From a virus, in the IMG/VR virus record IMGVR_UViG_3300042691_025267, positions 1 through 64,000 of that record: 64,000 nt of DNA. One strand, written 5' to 3'. Positions 48,435-57,969 of this stretch are shown here, piece by piece. A program made the translations under genes and the position numbers. The number at the start of each line of letters is the position of its first letter. Positions within the stretch are counted from its first letter, which is position 1. The notes under the pieces are model-generated. The model made no database searches, was not told the DNA's origin, and saw only the letters and a list, made by a program, of their open reading frames with translations.

Positions 48435-49064
48435 TCAGAGATATGTAATGTTTGGTTCTAGTAATTCGTAATCGTCTTTATACAACGTCATACATAAATC
48501 TTGTATTCTTTGCATATTACGAAAATTAGAAGGATTGATGATAATACTATCTAACGCAGACGTTGATTGCGTAGTTTTTTTATCTACAAACGTCAGTTTT
48601 AGCCATTTGGCATATTGATTGATTGAAACTATTTCATAGTCACTTATATTTTGGTCATATCGTTCATCTTTGAAATAGTCACTCTGCGGGGTTGTATGAA
48701 AATCTTCCTTATAATTTTTTATCAATTTATCGGTAGCGAGAATCATATCAGATAGTAAATCGTTTCCACGAGTTACCGGTTTAAATAATTTATTGGCTAA
48801 ATTCGTATCTTGATCTTCCTTGGCAAATGTTTTTACTGCCTGTGTATCAAATACAAATCTTTTATAATATGACATCAGTCTAACACAGGGATCTCTGTAT
48901 AAAAAGGTTTTTTTCTCGACTTCCGAAATTATACCATTAAATATAGGACTGTGAGTTACCTCGGTTAATTTGTATTCTATTGCGTGATGATGTAGATGCG
49001 AAGATCCATTGCGAAATGGCACCACTATGAGATGTCGTTGACTTATATTGTAAAATATTTTCAT
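48435..49064 (-). CDS. sulfotransferase-like protein C
   Basis: 209-aa paralog of protein B. Loop VPFRNGSSHLHHH (residues about 15-27) and YRDPCVRLMSYYKRF (Arg and Ser of the 3'-phosphate site). The same C-terminal NITYL ends both. Two tandem paralogs plus protein A imply three different acceptors or positions. It begins one base before the carbamoyltransferase stop codon. Confidence 0.72.
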   Translation of the reverse strand: MKIFYNISQRHLIVVPFRNGSSHLHHHAIEYKLTEVTHSPIFNGIISEVEKKTFLYRDPCVRLMSYYKRFVFDTQAVKTFAKEDQDTNLANKLFKPVTRGNDLLSDMILATDKLIKNYKEDFHTTPQSDYFKDERYDQNISDYEIVSINQYAKWLKLTFVDKKTTQSTSALDSIIINPSNFRNMQRIQDLCMTLYKDDYELLEPNITYL

Positions 49065-50561
49065 TTATAGTACCGTTACTTTATAAAAATGTTCAAACTC
49101 AAGTGCATCGTTTCGTGTATTTACAATAGGTTGCCCCTTGATATTCAAACTGGTGTTTAGTAACATAGGGCACCCCGTTTCCTCATACCACGACATTAAT
49201 AGTTGATAATATCCTGGATTATTTTCTTTAGTTACCGTTTGAACTCGTGAGGTACCATCGGCGTGAATAATTGCAGGAAACTCCTCTGGACGTTTACACT
49301 TTACTACATACTGCATATACGGACTTTCATCTGTCACCATATCAAAATAGTCAGCCGCATGTTCTTGGAGAATGGAAGGAGCAAACGGACGAAACTTCTG
49401 TCGGCGTTTGATTGCATTCACCGTATCCTTAATTTCTGGACCCCGTGGGTCTGCTAATAAACTTCTATTACCCAACGCACGGGGTCCAAATTCTGCTCGC
49501 CCATTTGCCACTCCTACTAATTTATTCGTTTTCAATTCAGAAATCAACCCCCCAACGGGATATTCTCCTTCAATATTATACCCTAGAAATGGACTAGTGA
49601 ATTGAATATGTTCGTTAGTATATGATAAGATTGCTCCTAGACTGTTTCCCGCATCGCCTGGATTAGGTATGATCCATACATTCTTAAAGTATTCCAACGT
49701 TATTGGATTAGCAACGCAATTCAGTGCGCATCCACCACCTAATACCAGATTATCAGATTTTATCAACTCTTTGGTCTTTTTTAAAAGATCACGAAAGTAT
49801 AGTTCGTATACATACTGCGTTGCAGCTGCTATATCATACAAATCCTGCGGATCGTTGGTTCGGTTCAATTCAGGAAACCACCAAGAACATCCACGATGTA
49901 AGTTGTGTTTTAATCGCAATAAATTTGATTTATAATAGAATTCATTCATATATTCTTTTTTATCAAAAAAATCTTCTATTATCATCGCAGAGTATTTGTG
50001 CGGATCACCATATGCGGCCATGCCCATGAGAATATATTCTTCTTCATTTGGTTTTAATCCCACCCGTTGCGTCATGGCAGAATACCACAATCCTAGACTA
50101 TGAGGATAACCAATACCTAATTTGTTGGTAAGTTTTGTACCTTTTCCTTCCCAAATTGTTGTCGTATCAAATTCACCAATTGCATCAATAATAAGAACTG
50201 CTGCTTCTTGAAACTGCGATGTATAGTATCCCGCCGATGCGTGACTTTTGTGATGGCCGGTAATTTTGACGGGAGCAGTGATTCCATAGGTGGACAGATA
50301 TCGTCGTATATTATTTTCTTTAATACGCAATCCTTGACCAGCATATAGTTGTCGTAGGGTTTTTACATATGGATTCTCGTACCAAACAACGGACGATGGC
50401 TTTCCATATCGTAATGCATCCTTAATTAACTCCGGATGTAGATCTTTGTCGTTTTTATTTTTTGAATACCGTTCGCTTTGTGACGCAAATACCAACGAGT
50501 TATCTTTTATTACCGATAATGCAGCGTCATGACTGTTAGCAGAGATTCCCCATATTACCAT
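49065..50561 (-). CDS. carbamoyltransferase (NodU/CmcH/TobZ family)
   Basis: 498-aa O-carbamoyltransferase that moves a carbamoyl group from carbamoyl phosphate, through carbamoyl-AMP, to a hydroxyl group. N-terminal ASKHA-type domain: WGISANSHDAALSVI, then GHHKSHASAGYY (catalytic/metal His), LGGGCALNCVAN. C-terminal domain: VANGRAEFGPRALGNRSLLA and RPFAPSIL, with the end LLNTSLNIKGQPIV. All family landmarks are present, so it should be active. Known relatives decorate Nod factors (NodU), cephamycin (CmcH) and tobramycin (TobZ). Neighbours are sulfotransferases and SGNH proteins, which fits decoration of a shared acceptor. Confidence 0.93.
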   Translation of the reverse strand: MVIWGISANSHDAALSVIKDNSLVFASQSERYSKNKNDKDLHPELIKDALRYGKPSSVVWYENPYVKTLRQLYAGQGLRIKENNIRRYLSTYGITAPVKITGHHKSHASAGYYTSQFQEAAVLIIDAIGEFDTTTIWEGKGTKLTNKLGIGYPHSLGLWYSAMTQRVGLKPNEEEYILMGMAAYGDPHKYSAMIIEDFFDKKEYMNEFYYKSNLLRLKHNLHRGCSWWFPELNRTNDPQDLYDIAAATQYVYELYFRDLLKKTKELIKSDNLVLGGGCALNCVANPITLEYFKNVWIIPNPGDAGNSLGAILSYTNEHIQFTSPFLGYNIEGEYPVGGLISELKTNKLVGVANGRAEFGPRALGNRSLLADPRGPEIKDTVNAIKRRQKFRPFAPSILQEHAADYFDMVTDESPYMQYVVKCKRPEEFPAIIHADGTSRVQTVTKENNPGYYQLLMSWYEETGCPMLLNTSLNIKGQPIVNTRNDALEFEHFYKVTVL

Positions 50562-51367
50562 TGTTTAGGTACTCCTAAATGTTTATTTTCATACTTCTCA
50601 GGAGGAGTTTTGTTTATAAGATAAGAATGTTCATAGGAAATGAGATTAAACAAACGTTCAGTTATTATTGCATAACCTTTCTCGTTGGGATGTCCGCAAA
50701 ATGCAACGGTATCTAAATCTTTATTTGCACGTACTTCGTGTAAAATATCTCGATGTTCTGGATACAGAATTTTATGGGTAAAGTTTAAACTTGCTGAATT
50801 TTTCATAAGGACATCTAACCCCCGACCTTCGTCGGCATTAACATTAATATAAAAAAATTTATAGTTAGATAATGTACATATGTTTTTTATTAGATTAACA
50901 TAAAAATATGACTCCAGTACAACATCTCTGGTAGGATTATTACCCAAAAAATTGAAATAACTATCAGATAAATTCTGATATTCTGGTGTCATGTTTGTTA
51001 CGTGCGAAAGTACCGATGAGATTTTTCCGTTTCTATAAAAACTTATTCTAGTAGAAAATGTAACCATCCATATTACCAATACGTCATATTCGTCGGAAAG
51101 ATTTCTATCAGAAAACAATTCCATCCATCGTTTGACGGTTTCGGAATTTGAACACCCACCGTGACCTAAATTCCATAAGTAATGATAACCCAACTTCTTT
51201 TGCAGTTGATGTGGCCATCCCATAACATGAAATCTATCAGTACTGGCATTATACGGAGAAATTGTTTTATCTAACGGCTTTCTTCGTTCGTTCAACAAAG
51301 AAGGTTCATAACACCCAACTCCCTCCGTATAGGAACATCCTAATGTTATTAGAAGTTTCTTTTTCAT
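50555..51367 (-). CDS. SGNH-hydrolase-like protein 1
   Basis: 270-aa protein of the GDSL/SGNH fold. Block I is LLITLGCSYTEGVG with nucleophile Ser; block II NLGHGGCSNSETV (Gly); C-terminal block FCGHPNEKGYA with a His in the catalytic place but Gly-His rather than Asp-x-x-His. First of five tandem relatives, all starting with (K)LLI(T/A)LG. SGNH proteins act as esterases, acyltransferases or deacetylases on sugars, so tailoring of a glycan is the likely class of reaction. No signal peptide, so it works inside the cell. Confidence 0.75.
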   Translation of the reverse strand: MKKKLLITLGCSYTEGVGCYEPSLLNERRKPLDKTISPYNASTDRFHVMGWPHQLQKKLGYHYLWNLGHGGCSNSETVKRWMELFSDRNLSDEYDVLVIWMVTFSTRISFYRNGKISSVLSHVTNMTPEYQNLSDSYFNFLGNNPTRDVVLESYFYVNLIKNICTLSNYKFFYINVNADEGRGLDVLMKNSASLNFTHKILYPEHRDILHEVRANKDLDTVAFCGHPNEKGYAIITERLFNLISYEHSYLINKTPPEKYENKHLGVPKQW

Positions 51368-51381
51368 ATAATTATCCGTAA

Positions 51382-52194
51382 CTATTGAGAAATTTTATTC
51401 ACCATCCATCTGGAAATGCAATCGTATCCAAGTGGATTTGGATGACTGCATCTAGAAAATCCTTTACTGGAGTGAGTGGATACTATTAATTCTTTAAAGC
51501 TGTCAAACTCAGTTGGATGTAAACATCCTTCAATTTTATACTTGTTTATAATTTCGTTGACCGGAGTAAACGCCGTACCCCAGTGAAATTTATATCCACA
51601 ACTTTTTGCAAAATATTCAACTGCTCTAATACTAAACAAAGTTTCTTGCATAGCCCCATGTGGTATCATGTGGGAAATATATAAGTCATGTATATATGCA
51701 GGAATGTAAGGTGGTTTATATAAATTTTCTCCCGTACTTCCCGTTTCTTCATTAATGGTAAATCCACGGGTTGTCACACTCCATAATATACTACTGTTCC
51801 CGTTTGTGTTCAAGTACAAACTAAAACGATGTGGATCGGTCAATAAAAAAACTAGTACAACCTCATCATAATTAGATCTAAAATTTGCATACTTATCGTT
51901 TATAAACGTTTTTGCAATGCCGGGGTTTGTAAATCCCGCAATACCTAGATTTTTTAGATCGTAATTTAATATCCTAGAGGTGATTGATGGCCAACTATAT
52001 TGTTTTTCCATTTTTTCAATTTCATCGTCGTAGTCTTTTCTTTCTTCTGATGATAAATGAATACTGAGGTTATTGGTTCGTTCTAAGTATTCTGGTGTAT
52101 AACACCCAACCCCGTGTGTCCAGCTATCTCCAAGTGTTATTAACAATTTTTTAGTCATGTTATCTCCAAGTGTTATTAACAATTTTTTAGTCAT
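51382..52194 (-). CDS. SGNH-hydrolase-like protein 2 (with 12-residue duplication)
   Basis: About 270 aa. Block I LLITLGDSWTHGVG with Ser; Gly block NLGIAGFTNPG; end block CSHPNPLGYDC with His. The N-terminus holds a tandem copy: MTKKLLITLGDN then MTKKLLITLGDS, from a 36-bp DNA duplication. ATG at 52194 lies in the end of the previous gene; a second ATG at 52158 has GGAG 5 nt upstream, taken from the LGD codons of the first copy, and is probably the main start. Confidence 0.73.
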   Translation of the reverse strand: MTKKLLITLGDNMTKKLLITLGDSWTHGVGCYTPEYLERTNNLSIHLSSEERKDYDDEIEKMEKQYSWPSITSRILNYDLKNLGIAGFTNPGIAKTFINDKYANFRSNYDEVVLVFLLTDPHRFSLYLNTNGNSSILWSVTTRGFTINEETGSTGENLYKPPYIPAYIHDLYISHMIPHGAMQETLFSIRAVEYFAKSCGYKFHWGTAFTPVNEIINKYKIEGCLHPTEFDSFKELIVSTHSSKGFSRCSHPNPLGYDCISRWMVNKISQ

Positions 52195-52196
52195 CA
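52125..52196 (-). repeat. 36-bp tandem duplication
   Basis: Two copies of 36 bp (52125-52160 and 52161-52196, differing at the ends) at the start of SGNH protein 2. It keeps the frame (12 codons). The downstream copy supplies a Shine-Dalgarno (GGAG) for the internal ATG. The near-identity suggests a young event. Confidence 0.85.
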
Positions 52197-53131
52197 AGTA
52201 TGCCAGAATTTATAATTTTTTCACCCCAAAGTTTATGAGTATCTTCATTTGGGTGAGTAACTTTAAATAAAATATTATTATACTTACGCTGCCAATTAAA
52301 ATAATTCAAGGTTTTGTTTAATTCCTTATTAATAAAACTCATGTCATCAGGAGTGAATTGTTTGTAAACATCAAACGGATTAATATTAGTGTTAATCACC
52401 CAATCATAAAAAGTTTTGATTAACGTTTCCCAATAATAACTACTCAAATCAACGGGTGGAATTATTGGATCATTTTTTAATAAACTAAGATGTTCTACCA
52501 TTGAAATATCTATTGCATTTTTGTATGGTCTATCTATCCATCTAGTAAAATTTTTCCAGAAAATATATTTTACGTTTGAATGTTTATCTAAAACAGAATT
52601 ATACAAAGTTTCCAGTCTACGTTCATACCACGAATAAAATGCTTGTATAGAAATAGGATCTTTAATTATTTCTTGAAAAAAGCCACGATATGTAAAATCA
52701 AAAGGTATCTCATAGTTTAATAACCAATACCCCTTTATACCTAATTGAAAAAAATCACGGGATGGTTCAGTTAGTTGAATTATACATCGTACAGTATCAT
52801 ATTTACCAGCAACTTCATTCAACAATCTACGCAAAGAAAGTGCAATATTAACATTGTTACCACCGGGCAGTGCGCACAGACAAAAATCCGAATCATATTT
52901 AATTGCACTATAAATTCCCAAATTATTATTAATACGATGTTCCGTGTTATCAATTCCCAGTGCGTGTTGACCTCCCATTGAATCTCCCCAAGACCAACTT
53001 TCTCCTACTACTATAACCAAATCTTTTTTATTTCTATTCAACCAAACTTCTGTGTTTAAATTTGGAGGATTTTTATAGTGTGATTCTAGTAATAATTTTT
53101 TGGTAACAATACTTTCCTTATATATATTCAT
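52187..53131 (-). CDS. SGNH-hydrolase-like protein 3 (diverged)
   Basis: 314 aa, more distant from the others. The block I region is LVIVVGESWSWGDSMG (Gly-x-Ser-x-x-x-Gly), 25 residues further in than in the neighbours, and the end has THPNEDTHKLWGEKI with His. A Gly/Asn block appears as CALPGGNNVNIALS. The middle is Trp/Tyr-rich (FYSWYERRLETLYN). Assignment to SGNH is from these three blocks and from the tandem neighbours. Overlaps gene 2 by about 8 bp. Confidence 0.62.
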   Translation of the reverse strand: MNIYKESIVTKKLLLESHYKNPPNLNTEVWLNRNKKDLVIVVGESWSWGDSMGGQHALGIDNTEHRINNNLGIYSAIKYDSDFCLCALPGGNNVNIALSLRRLLNEVAGKYDTVRCIIQLTEPSRDFFQLGIKGYWLLNYEIPFDFTYRGFFQEIIKDPISIQAFYSWYERRLETLYNSVLDKHSNVKYIFWKNFTRWIDRPYKNAIDISMVEHLSLLKNDPIIPPVDLSSYYWETLIKTFYDWVINTNINPFDVYKQFTPDDMSFINKELNKTLNYFNWQRKYNNILFKVTHPNEDTHKLWGEKIINSGILDD

Positions 53132-53143
53132 TTTATGGATCTC

Positions 53144-53923
53144 TTATCTTAGTAAAAATCTTCCACAATTTCTGTTTATATTGTAGTTATGTCGCATTGC
53201 AGCCTGTTGATCATGTAGTGGTATATTATTTTCTATAAATTCCGCAGATAACTGATTGGTATAATATTCCGACAAATACAACCTACACCACAATTCATGA
53301 TGCTTCACGGTTGGATGGTAATCTACCCAATTATCACCTGCGTTTGATTTTTTAAACACGTATGGTTTAAATTGACGATTTTGCTGTAGCCAGGTTAGCA
53401 TGTTGGGTTCTTGTCCAAAATAAGAATCTATGTCGTCTACATATTCTTTATAAAATTCTTGTTCCTGTACGGGTGGGTTGAACTGTTGCAATTCATGTCC
53501 TACTGTTGGACTAATATCAAACGCTTTCATAAATTTATAATTACATCCGATACTGTCGAGTAATATTTTTGTTTGCTTAATTGCCATCCATGTATTATAA
53601 AATCCTTGCGTAAAGGACCAATTATTATCACGCCACTGTTGTTCATATGGCAATGAATGAGCATTGAATATATTGCCATTTCTGGTCCATGCGCTCGTAT
53701 AAAAATCTATTCTTGGAATACTAGTATACATTACGAACACTGTGTCGTTTGCTGTAAGTTTATTTACCTGATGACATTCTAATACTCTTGATGATATCAA
53801 ATAATTACCACTACCAGCAAGTCCCCAATTTTCGTAATAATCAAAGGATTGTCCGACAATATCTGCCCACGTTGGCCATACATATTCTGTAAAACTGCAA
53901 CCAAATGCAAACATTCGTTTCAT
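53144..53923 (-). CDS. SGNH-hydrolase-like protein 4
   Basis: 259 aa. Block I is MFAFGCSFTEYVWPTW with Ser, then NWGLAGSGNYLISS as the Gly/Asn block and WVDYHPTVKHHELW with D-x-H in the C-terminal catalytic place. The DxH pair is the most complete catalytic end among the tandem copies. No signal peptide. Overlaps the next upstream gene by 4 bp (ATGA type). Confidence 0.7.
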   Translation of the reverse strand: MKRMFAFGCSFTEYVWPTWADIVGQSFDYYENWGLAGSGNYLISSRVLECHQVNKLTANDTVFVMYTSIPRIDFYTSAWTRNGNIFNAHSLPYEQQWRDNNWSFTQGFYNTWMAIKQTKILLDSIGCNYKFMKAFDISPTVGHELQQFNPPVQEQEFYKEYVDDIDSYFGQEPNMLTWLQQNRQFKPYVFKKSNAGDNWVDYHPTVKHHELWCRLYLSEYYTNQLSAEFIENNIPLHDQQAAMRHNYNINRNCGRFLLR

Positions 53924-54657
53924 AATTTTAACCTATCAAAAATGTTATTTGCTAATTCTGCATATCCGATCTCATTAAAATGAGAGCAAAAAGATGTGTT
54001 TTCTGGGGTGAGTTGTGGAAATTTTATATTCAAATATGCATCTTCTTGTAAATACGATACGTTTCTATCTGCTCCTTCTTTAAATAGAAAATCAAAATAG
54101 AACTTATACCCTCTTAGTTGACAGAAGTATTTTATTATTTGTATATAAAAATCTCTTTCTAGGTGTAAATCTTCTTCTGGATTTTTCATCAATTCCAACA
54201 AACCAGTTATTAATTTACTATATTCATTTCTATTATTATTGATGTGTATATCCTTTACTAATCCGTTTATAAAAAAACTTATTCGTGAAGACGAGGGGAC
54301 TAGCCATATAACTGTCACATCATATCCTACAGAAAAATCAACTTCTCCATACCCACTTAAAAATCGTTTTACTTGTCCCGATGGTCCACTACCGCCACGT
54401 CCTAAATTGATAACTCTATCAAACCCCATCATTTCTTTTAGTACATTTGGCCAAGAATATTCTAAAAATCTAGACTTACTTAAAAATAACATTTCATGAA
54501 ATTTATCAATTCTATCTTCTGGCAAAGGAGTCGCCCAATTAGGATTGTGACTAATATCTTTATTTCCTAACAGAAACTCTGCAAGTTTTGTTGGATCATA
54601 ATTTCCCCATCCCTCAGTAAAACTATCACCAAGCGCAATAAGTAATTTAGGTTTCAT
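53920..54657 (-). CDS. SGNH-hydrolase-like protein 5
   Basis: 245 aa from ATG 54657, whose ATGA overlaps the previous stop; three more residues are possible from 54666. KLLIALGDSFTEGWGNYD is a textbook GDSL block I; NLGRGGSGPSGQVKRF is the Gly block; FCSHFNEIGYAELA the His block. Close by eye to protein 1 (LLITLG, GxGGxSxxxxxKR, NEIGYA). Probably an intracellular O-acyl esterase or transferase. Confidence 0.75.
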   Translation of the reverse strand: MKPKLLIALGDSFTEGWGNYDPTKLAEFLLGNKDISHNPNWATPLPEDRIDKFHEMLFLSKSRFLEYSWPNVLKEMMGFDRVINLGRGGSGPSGQVKRFLSGYGEVDFSVGYDVTVIWLVPSSSRISFFINGLVKDIHINNNRNEYSKLITGLLELMKNPEEDLHLERDFYIQIIKYFCQLRGYKFYFDFLFKEGADRNVSYLQEDAYLNIKFPQLTPENTSFCSHFNEIGYAELANNIFDRLKL

Positions 54658-55661
54658 ATATCGCATCTATTCTTAGATTTTAATGTTCTATAGTTATACT
54701 CTACTATTTCTTTTATATTTTTTTGCCATAATAACCAGTATTCGTCTGGCATAGTACTTAATCTTAATAGTTCTTTCATAATAGCGTTATGACGTTCTTC
54801 TGAATCAGTAATTGTATCGTACTCTTCATTTATAAATGGCGAAAACGTTTTGTATCCCAATTTTCTTAATTCAATCAATGCTGTTGGCCATCCTGCTATT
54901 ATAAACGGGTGTTTTAATGAAATCGGTTTAAAAACCTTTTCAGAAAAAAATTTATAAGCTCCAGTAGTTTCTACGTTTACATCAAACATAGTTTCTGTTA
55001 CTACGCTAAAATAACTTTCCGAAAAATATTGAATATCATCCTCAATGATATTTGTTGGGTTCGTTCTAGTTTCTGTTATGTTTAATCGTATGGGTAACAT
55101 ACCGAGTACATCGTTGAGGTTGTCGTACTGTTTATTACGAAATTTATTATCGTTTAATAAATTTTCTATACACGCCCCTTCGAAAGAAAAAAAAGATTTG
55201 TTAAATAAATTATATTTAATACTATCATATAGTAAATTAAATCTATATAGTTTTGCAACTCTATTAAAGCTCAGAAATAATTTTTTTTTATTTATTATTT
55301 CATAACTTACTTCTGGCATATGAAGTAACTGTTCAGCAGCGTTTACTTCAAATATTGGCGTATATTTTACTTCTATCTTATTTTTCCAACCAAATTTTTC
55401 AAACATCACATCATATTTTTCTTGTCCATCAATAGATCCAGTAAATGTTATAAACTTTATTGGGTGGTCTACAAAATAATCTGCAATTCTCTGCATTTTT
55501 CTGATGTTATCACTTAACCACTCTGAGGAGTTGCTTAATACTATCACAGATACGTTTTTAGAAAGTGCAGTTTTAATTTCAGTCACTATAGATTTAAATG
55601 CCCTTTTTATAAAGCCAAAATCTGCATTATGACCGGCGTATATATAATAGTAATTTTCCAT
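54654..55661 (-). CDS. glycosyltransferase-like phage protein 1
   Basis: 335 aa. The C-terminal third has a block shared with two other proteins in this window: YFSVVTETMFD, then SEKVFKPISLKHPFIIAGWP, LRKLGYKTFSPFINEEYDTI and a SEERHNA helix. This (SEK-x-x-KPI-x-x-x-x-PFI) recalls the nucleotide-sugar-binding end of fucosyltransferase-type GT10 and exostosin-like enzymes. The N-terminal part holds no motif I can name (IYAGHNADFG). A glycosyltransferase role is inferred; the family is otherwise uncharacterised to me. Confidence 0.62.
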   Translation of the reverse strand: MENYYYIYAGHNADFGFIKRAFKSIVTEIKTALSKNVSVIVLSNSSEWLSDNIRKMQRIADYFVDHPIKFITFTGSIDGQEKYDVMFEKFGWKNKIEVKYTPIFEVNAAEQLLHMPEVSYEIINKKKLFLSFNRVAKLYRFNLLYDSIKYNLFNKSFFSFEGACIENLLNDNKFRNKQYDNLNDVLGMLPIRLNITETRTNPTNIIEDDIQYFSESYFSVVTETMFDVNVETTGAYKFFSEKVFKPISLKHPFIIAGWPTALIELRKLGYKTFSPFINEEYDTITDSEERHNAIMKELLRLSTMPDEYWLLWQKNIKEIVEYNYRTLKSKNRCDI

Positions 55662-55662
55662 A

Positions 55663-56916
55663 TCACAAATATTTGAATTCGTGCTCTTGGAAGATCAGTC
55701 GTGTTTCTTCGTCCATAATATTTACTGGATTTTGATTTCTGGTATTACCGTAATGAATGATTTCTCCGGGATGTTGGAACGATGTTAATTTTCTCCACGG
55801 ATCTATAACCGTTACCCAACTAGGGAACCGAATATTTTCCACGTATTCTTCCCAATAACCGATTAAATACACATCCGTCCAATCAGTTCGTAAATCAGAA
55901 TCTCCTGTGTGTTCATCGTAGTAATTTACTTCTCCGCCCAATTGTTCTATATAATGTCCGACCAATAGACTAGAACTACCGTTTAAATAAGGTACACCGG
56001 GTTTGTATGATTTACCTATTATTGTAATCTTTTTACCGTTTTCAATACATCGTTCTGCTATATTTTTTGCTTGTATTTCTCGTGCAACCATTATAGAATC
56101 AAATAAATCATAACCTAAATTTAATTTCTTTGCCAAATATCTTAATGCAATGTTGTCACGTGGATGACACGCACCGCCGTCACCCATTCCCGCAGTCATA
56201 TACTTTGGTCCCATTATACGATCAGTGGATTTCTTTAATGCGTTAGTAACTACATCTACATTTATGTTACCGTTACGTTCAGCAACGTCTTGTATCATAT
56301 TTACCAATGCAATTTTGGTAGAGATAAATGTATTATAAAAAATTTTAATTGATTCTGCCTCATCCCATGTACCAACTTCATATCGTGGATCGTTCTGCAT
56401 CATCGTTTTATAAAAATCAATTAAAATTTTAGCATCACCAGTCAATGAACCATCCTGGGTTCCTATGATTACCATTTCAGGATTTACCATATCCCGTTCA
56501 ACCGTACCCATTGCTATTAGATATGGATTATATATAAACCTATAATTTGTGGTGTGTTGTATAAATTGACTGCGTACTGTTCCTGGAAGTACTGTACTTA
56601 TTAACACCACCAACTGATCTTGCGTACAGTGATTATTTAGTTCTCTGAGAACGTCTGTTACTGTGAAGTAGTCAAAGTCTCTTGGTTCTAAATGTGAAGT
56701 TGGCGTTTCTCCGCCATAAAATTCTTCATGTGGAGTTGGAACTGCCACGAATATTAATTCGGCATCCAATACTGCTTCTTGAATACTGTTAGCCAATGGA
56801 AACTTCGGTGTCGGTGGACGCATTGGATCATATCCAGTAACCGTATGTCCAGCGTTCACCATTTCATTTGCACACGGTGCACCGAGTTTACCGCACCCAA
56901 TCATAGATACTTTCAT
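55663..56916 (-). CDS. nucleotide-sugar dehydrogenase (UDP-glucose/GDP-mannose dehydrogenase family)
   Basis: 417-aa, full-length. Rossmann start MIGCGKLGAPCANEMVNAGH, FVAVPTPHEEF, STVLPGTVRSQ, then the catalytic region GMGDGGACHPRDNIAL with Cys kept but Lys replaced by Arg in the PKD motif, and the C-terminal domain IIGKSYKPGVPYLNGSSS. Family enzymes oxidise the sugar C6 to a uronic acid. Start at 56916 (AGGGG 5 nt upstream), not the TTG one codon earlier. It would feed the glycosyltransferase-like neighbours with a uronic acid nucleotide; the donor is unknown. Confidence 0.87.
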   Translation of the reverse strand: MKVSMIGCGKLGAPCANEMVNAGHTVTGYDPMRPPTPKFPLANSIQEAVLDAELIFVAVPTPHEEFYGGETPTSHLEPRDFDYFTVTDVLRELNNHCTQDQLVVLISTVLPGTVRSQFIQHTTNYRFIYNPYLIAMGTVERDMVNPEMVIIGTQDGSLTGDAKILIDFYKTMMQNDPRYEVGTWDEAESIKIFYNTFISTKIALVNMIQDVAERNGNINVDVVTNALKKSTDRIMGPKYMTAGMGDGGACHPRDNIALRYLAKKLNLGYDLFDSIMVAREIQAKNIAERCIENGKKITIIGKSYKPGVPYLNGSSSLLVGHYIEQLGGEVNYYDEHTGDSDLRTDWTDVYLIGYWEEYVENIRFPSWVTVIDPWRKLTSFQHPGEIIHYGNTRNQNPVNIMDEETRLIFQEHEFKYL

Positions 56917-56952
56917 CAAAACCCCTCAACTTAAAGTAATTTTTAATATATA

Positions 56953-57966
56953 TTATTCAATTTCAATTGCATCGTATTTTAATATATTGTTTATTAAAAT
57001 TGGTTTTATTATATCGGGATAGGTTGTTCCCAACTTTATAGCATGTTCTTTGTTTGCCAAAAGTTTATCTTTAACTTTATTATACAATAAAAACTGGTCT
57101 TTCCTTGACAATAAATTAAGTCTGTGTATTTCTAATACAGCCATTTCAAATCTACGAACGTCATCTTCTATAGAATCAAATGAATAATCAAATATTTCCT
57201 CATATAATTCAAATCCAAGTTCTTTCAACCATAAATTATAATTTATTTTGTTGATCACAATAAATGGTTTCTTTAAAAATAAAGGAATTGTAGTTTTTTC
57301 CGTTATGAAATAATGATCTATTGTTGATTCATTTACTAGTTGTATAAACGAATTATTGTATTCTGACGGTAGAGTTCTAAATGGGTTTGGTGCGGTGAGA
57401 AACTTCTCGTCCAAAACAAGTTGTTTTTCTTTCCAGTATAGAAATTCGTAGGCATAATCCGTATATTTTCTGGTAGGTATTATCCAAGAAATTGCTTGAT
57501 CATCAATCAAATTATGTTTTTGCAATAGATCCATCATTAAACATCTGTGTGGATGTGGTCTATTATTTAGAGATATTAATGTATATTTAATATCTGCTTC
57601 GGAGTTTAATTCATATGCAAATCTATCTAAATCACCAGGTTCATCAAACCCATTATTTTGCAATGATACATTAAAAAATGCAGTTTCCCACGGAACAACA
57701 TTCTTTATACAGTTAAATTTAGTAGAAGTAATATCGTGCAATAAAGCTTCCGTAGATTTCCAGCAATTAACAATGGTTATATTAATATGTTTTTCATTTG
57801 CCCAATCCAATAAAACATCAAAATTAAAAGAACCGTCTGCGCTGAAGAATGATACATAATTATGTTCTTGTTCATTTACCAGTATGACCTCGTTAATATC
57901 TTGTCTTTCCCGTAATGAGTTAATGTCTATTAGATCTGCTGCTCTAGTTCCTATATACAGTCTCAT
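56953..57966 (-). CDS. glycosyltransferase-like phage protein 2
   Basis: 337 aa. Shares with the flanking proteins the block STIDHYFITEKTTIPLFLKK, PFIVINKINYNLWLKELGF and FDYSFDSIEDDVRRFEMA. Basic His-rich stretch LNNRPHPHRCLMMDLL matches SLNYRYRPHRLDLFLAF in protein 3 and may bind the donor phosphate. The KP residues of the other two are KK-P here. No membrane segment. Function inferred from paralogy only. Confidence 0.6.
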   Translation of the reverse strand: MRLYIGTRAADLIDINSLRERQDINEVILVNEQEHNYVSFFSADGSFNFDVLLDWANEKHINITIVNCWKSTEALLHDITSTKFNCIKNVVPWETAFFNVSLQNNGFDEPGDLDRFAYELNSEADIKYTLISLNNRPHPHRCLMMDLLQKHNLIDDQAISWIIPTRKYTDYAYEFLYWKEKQLVLDEKFLTAPNPFRTLPSEYNNSFIQLVNESTIDHYFITEKTTIPLFLKKPFIVINKINYNLWLKELGFELYEEIFDYSFDSIEDDVRRFEMAVLEIHRLNLLSRKDQFLLYNKVKDKLLANKEHAIKLGTTYPDIIKPILINNILKYDAIEIE

Positions 57967-57969
57967 ATA

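Noticed and set aside
48411-48437. TATAAT box between the two sulfotransferase-like genes B and C
   Set aside because: No -35 element at 16-18 bp; the A/T-rich gap makes a chance match likely.
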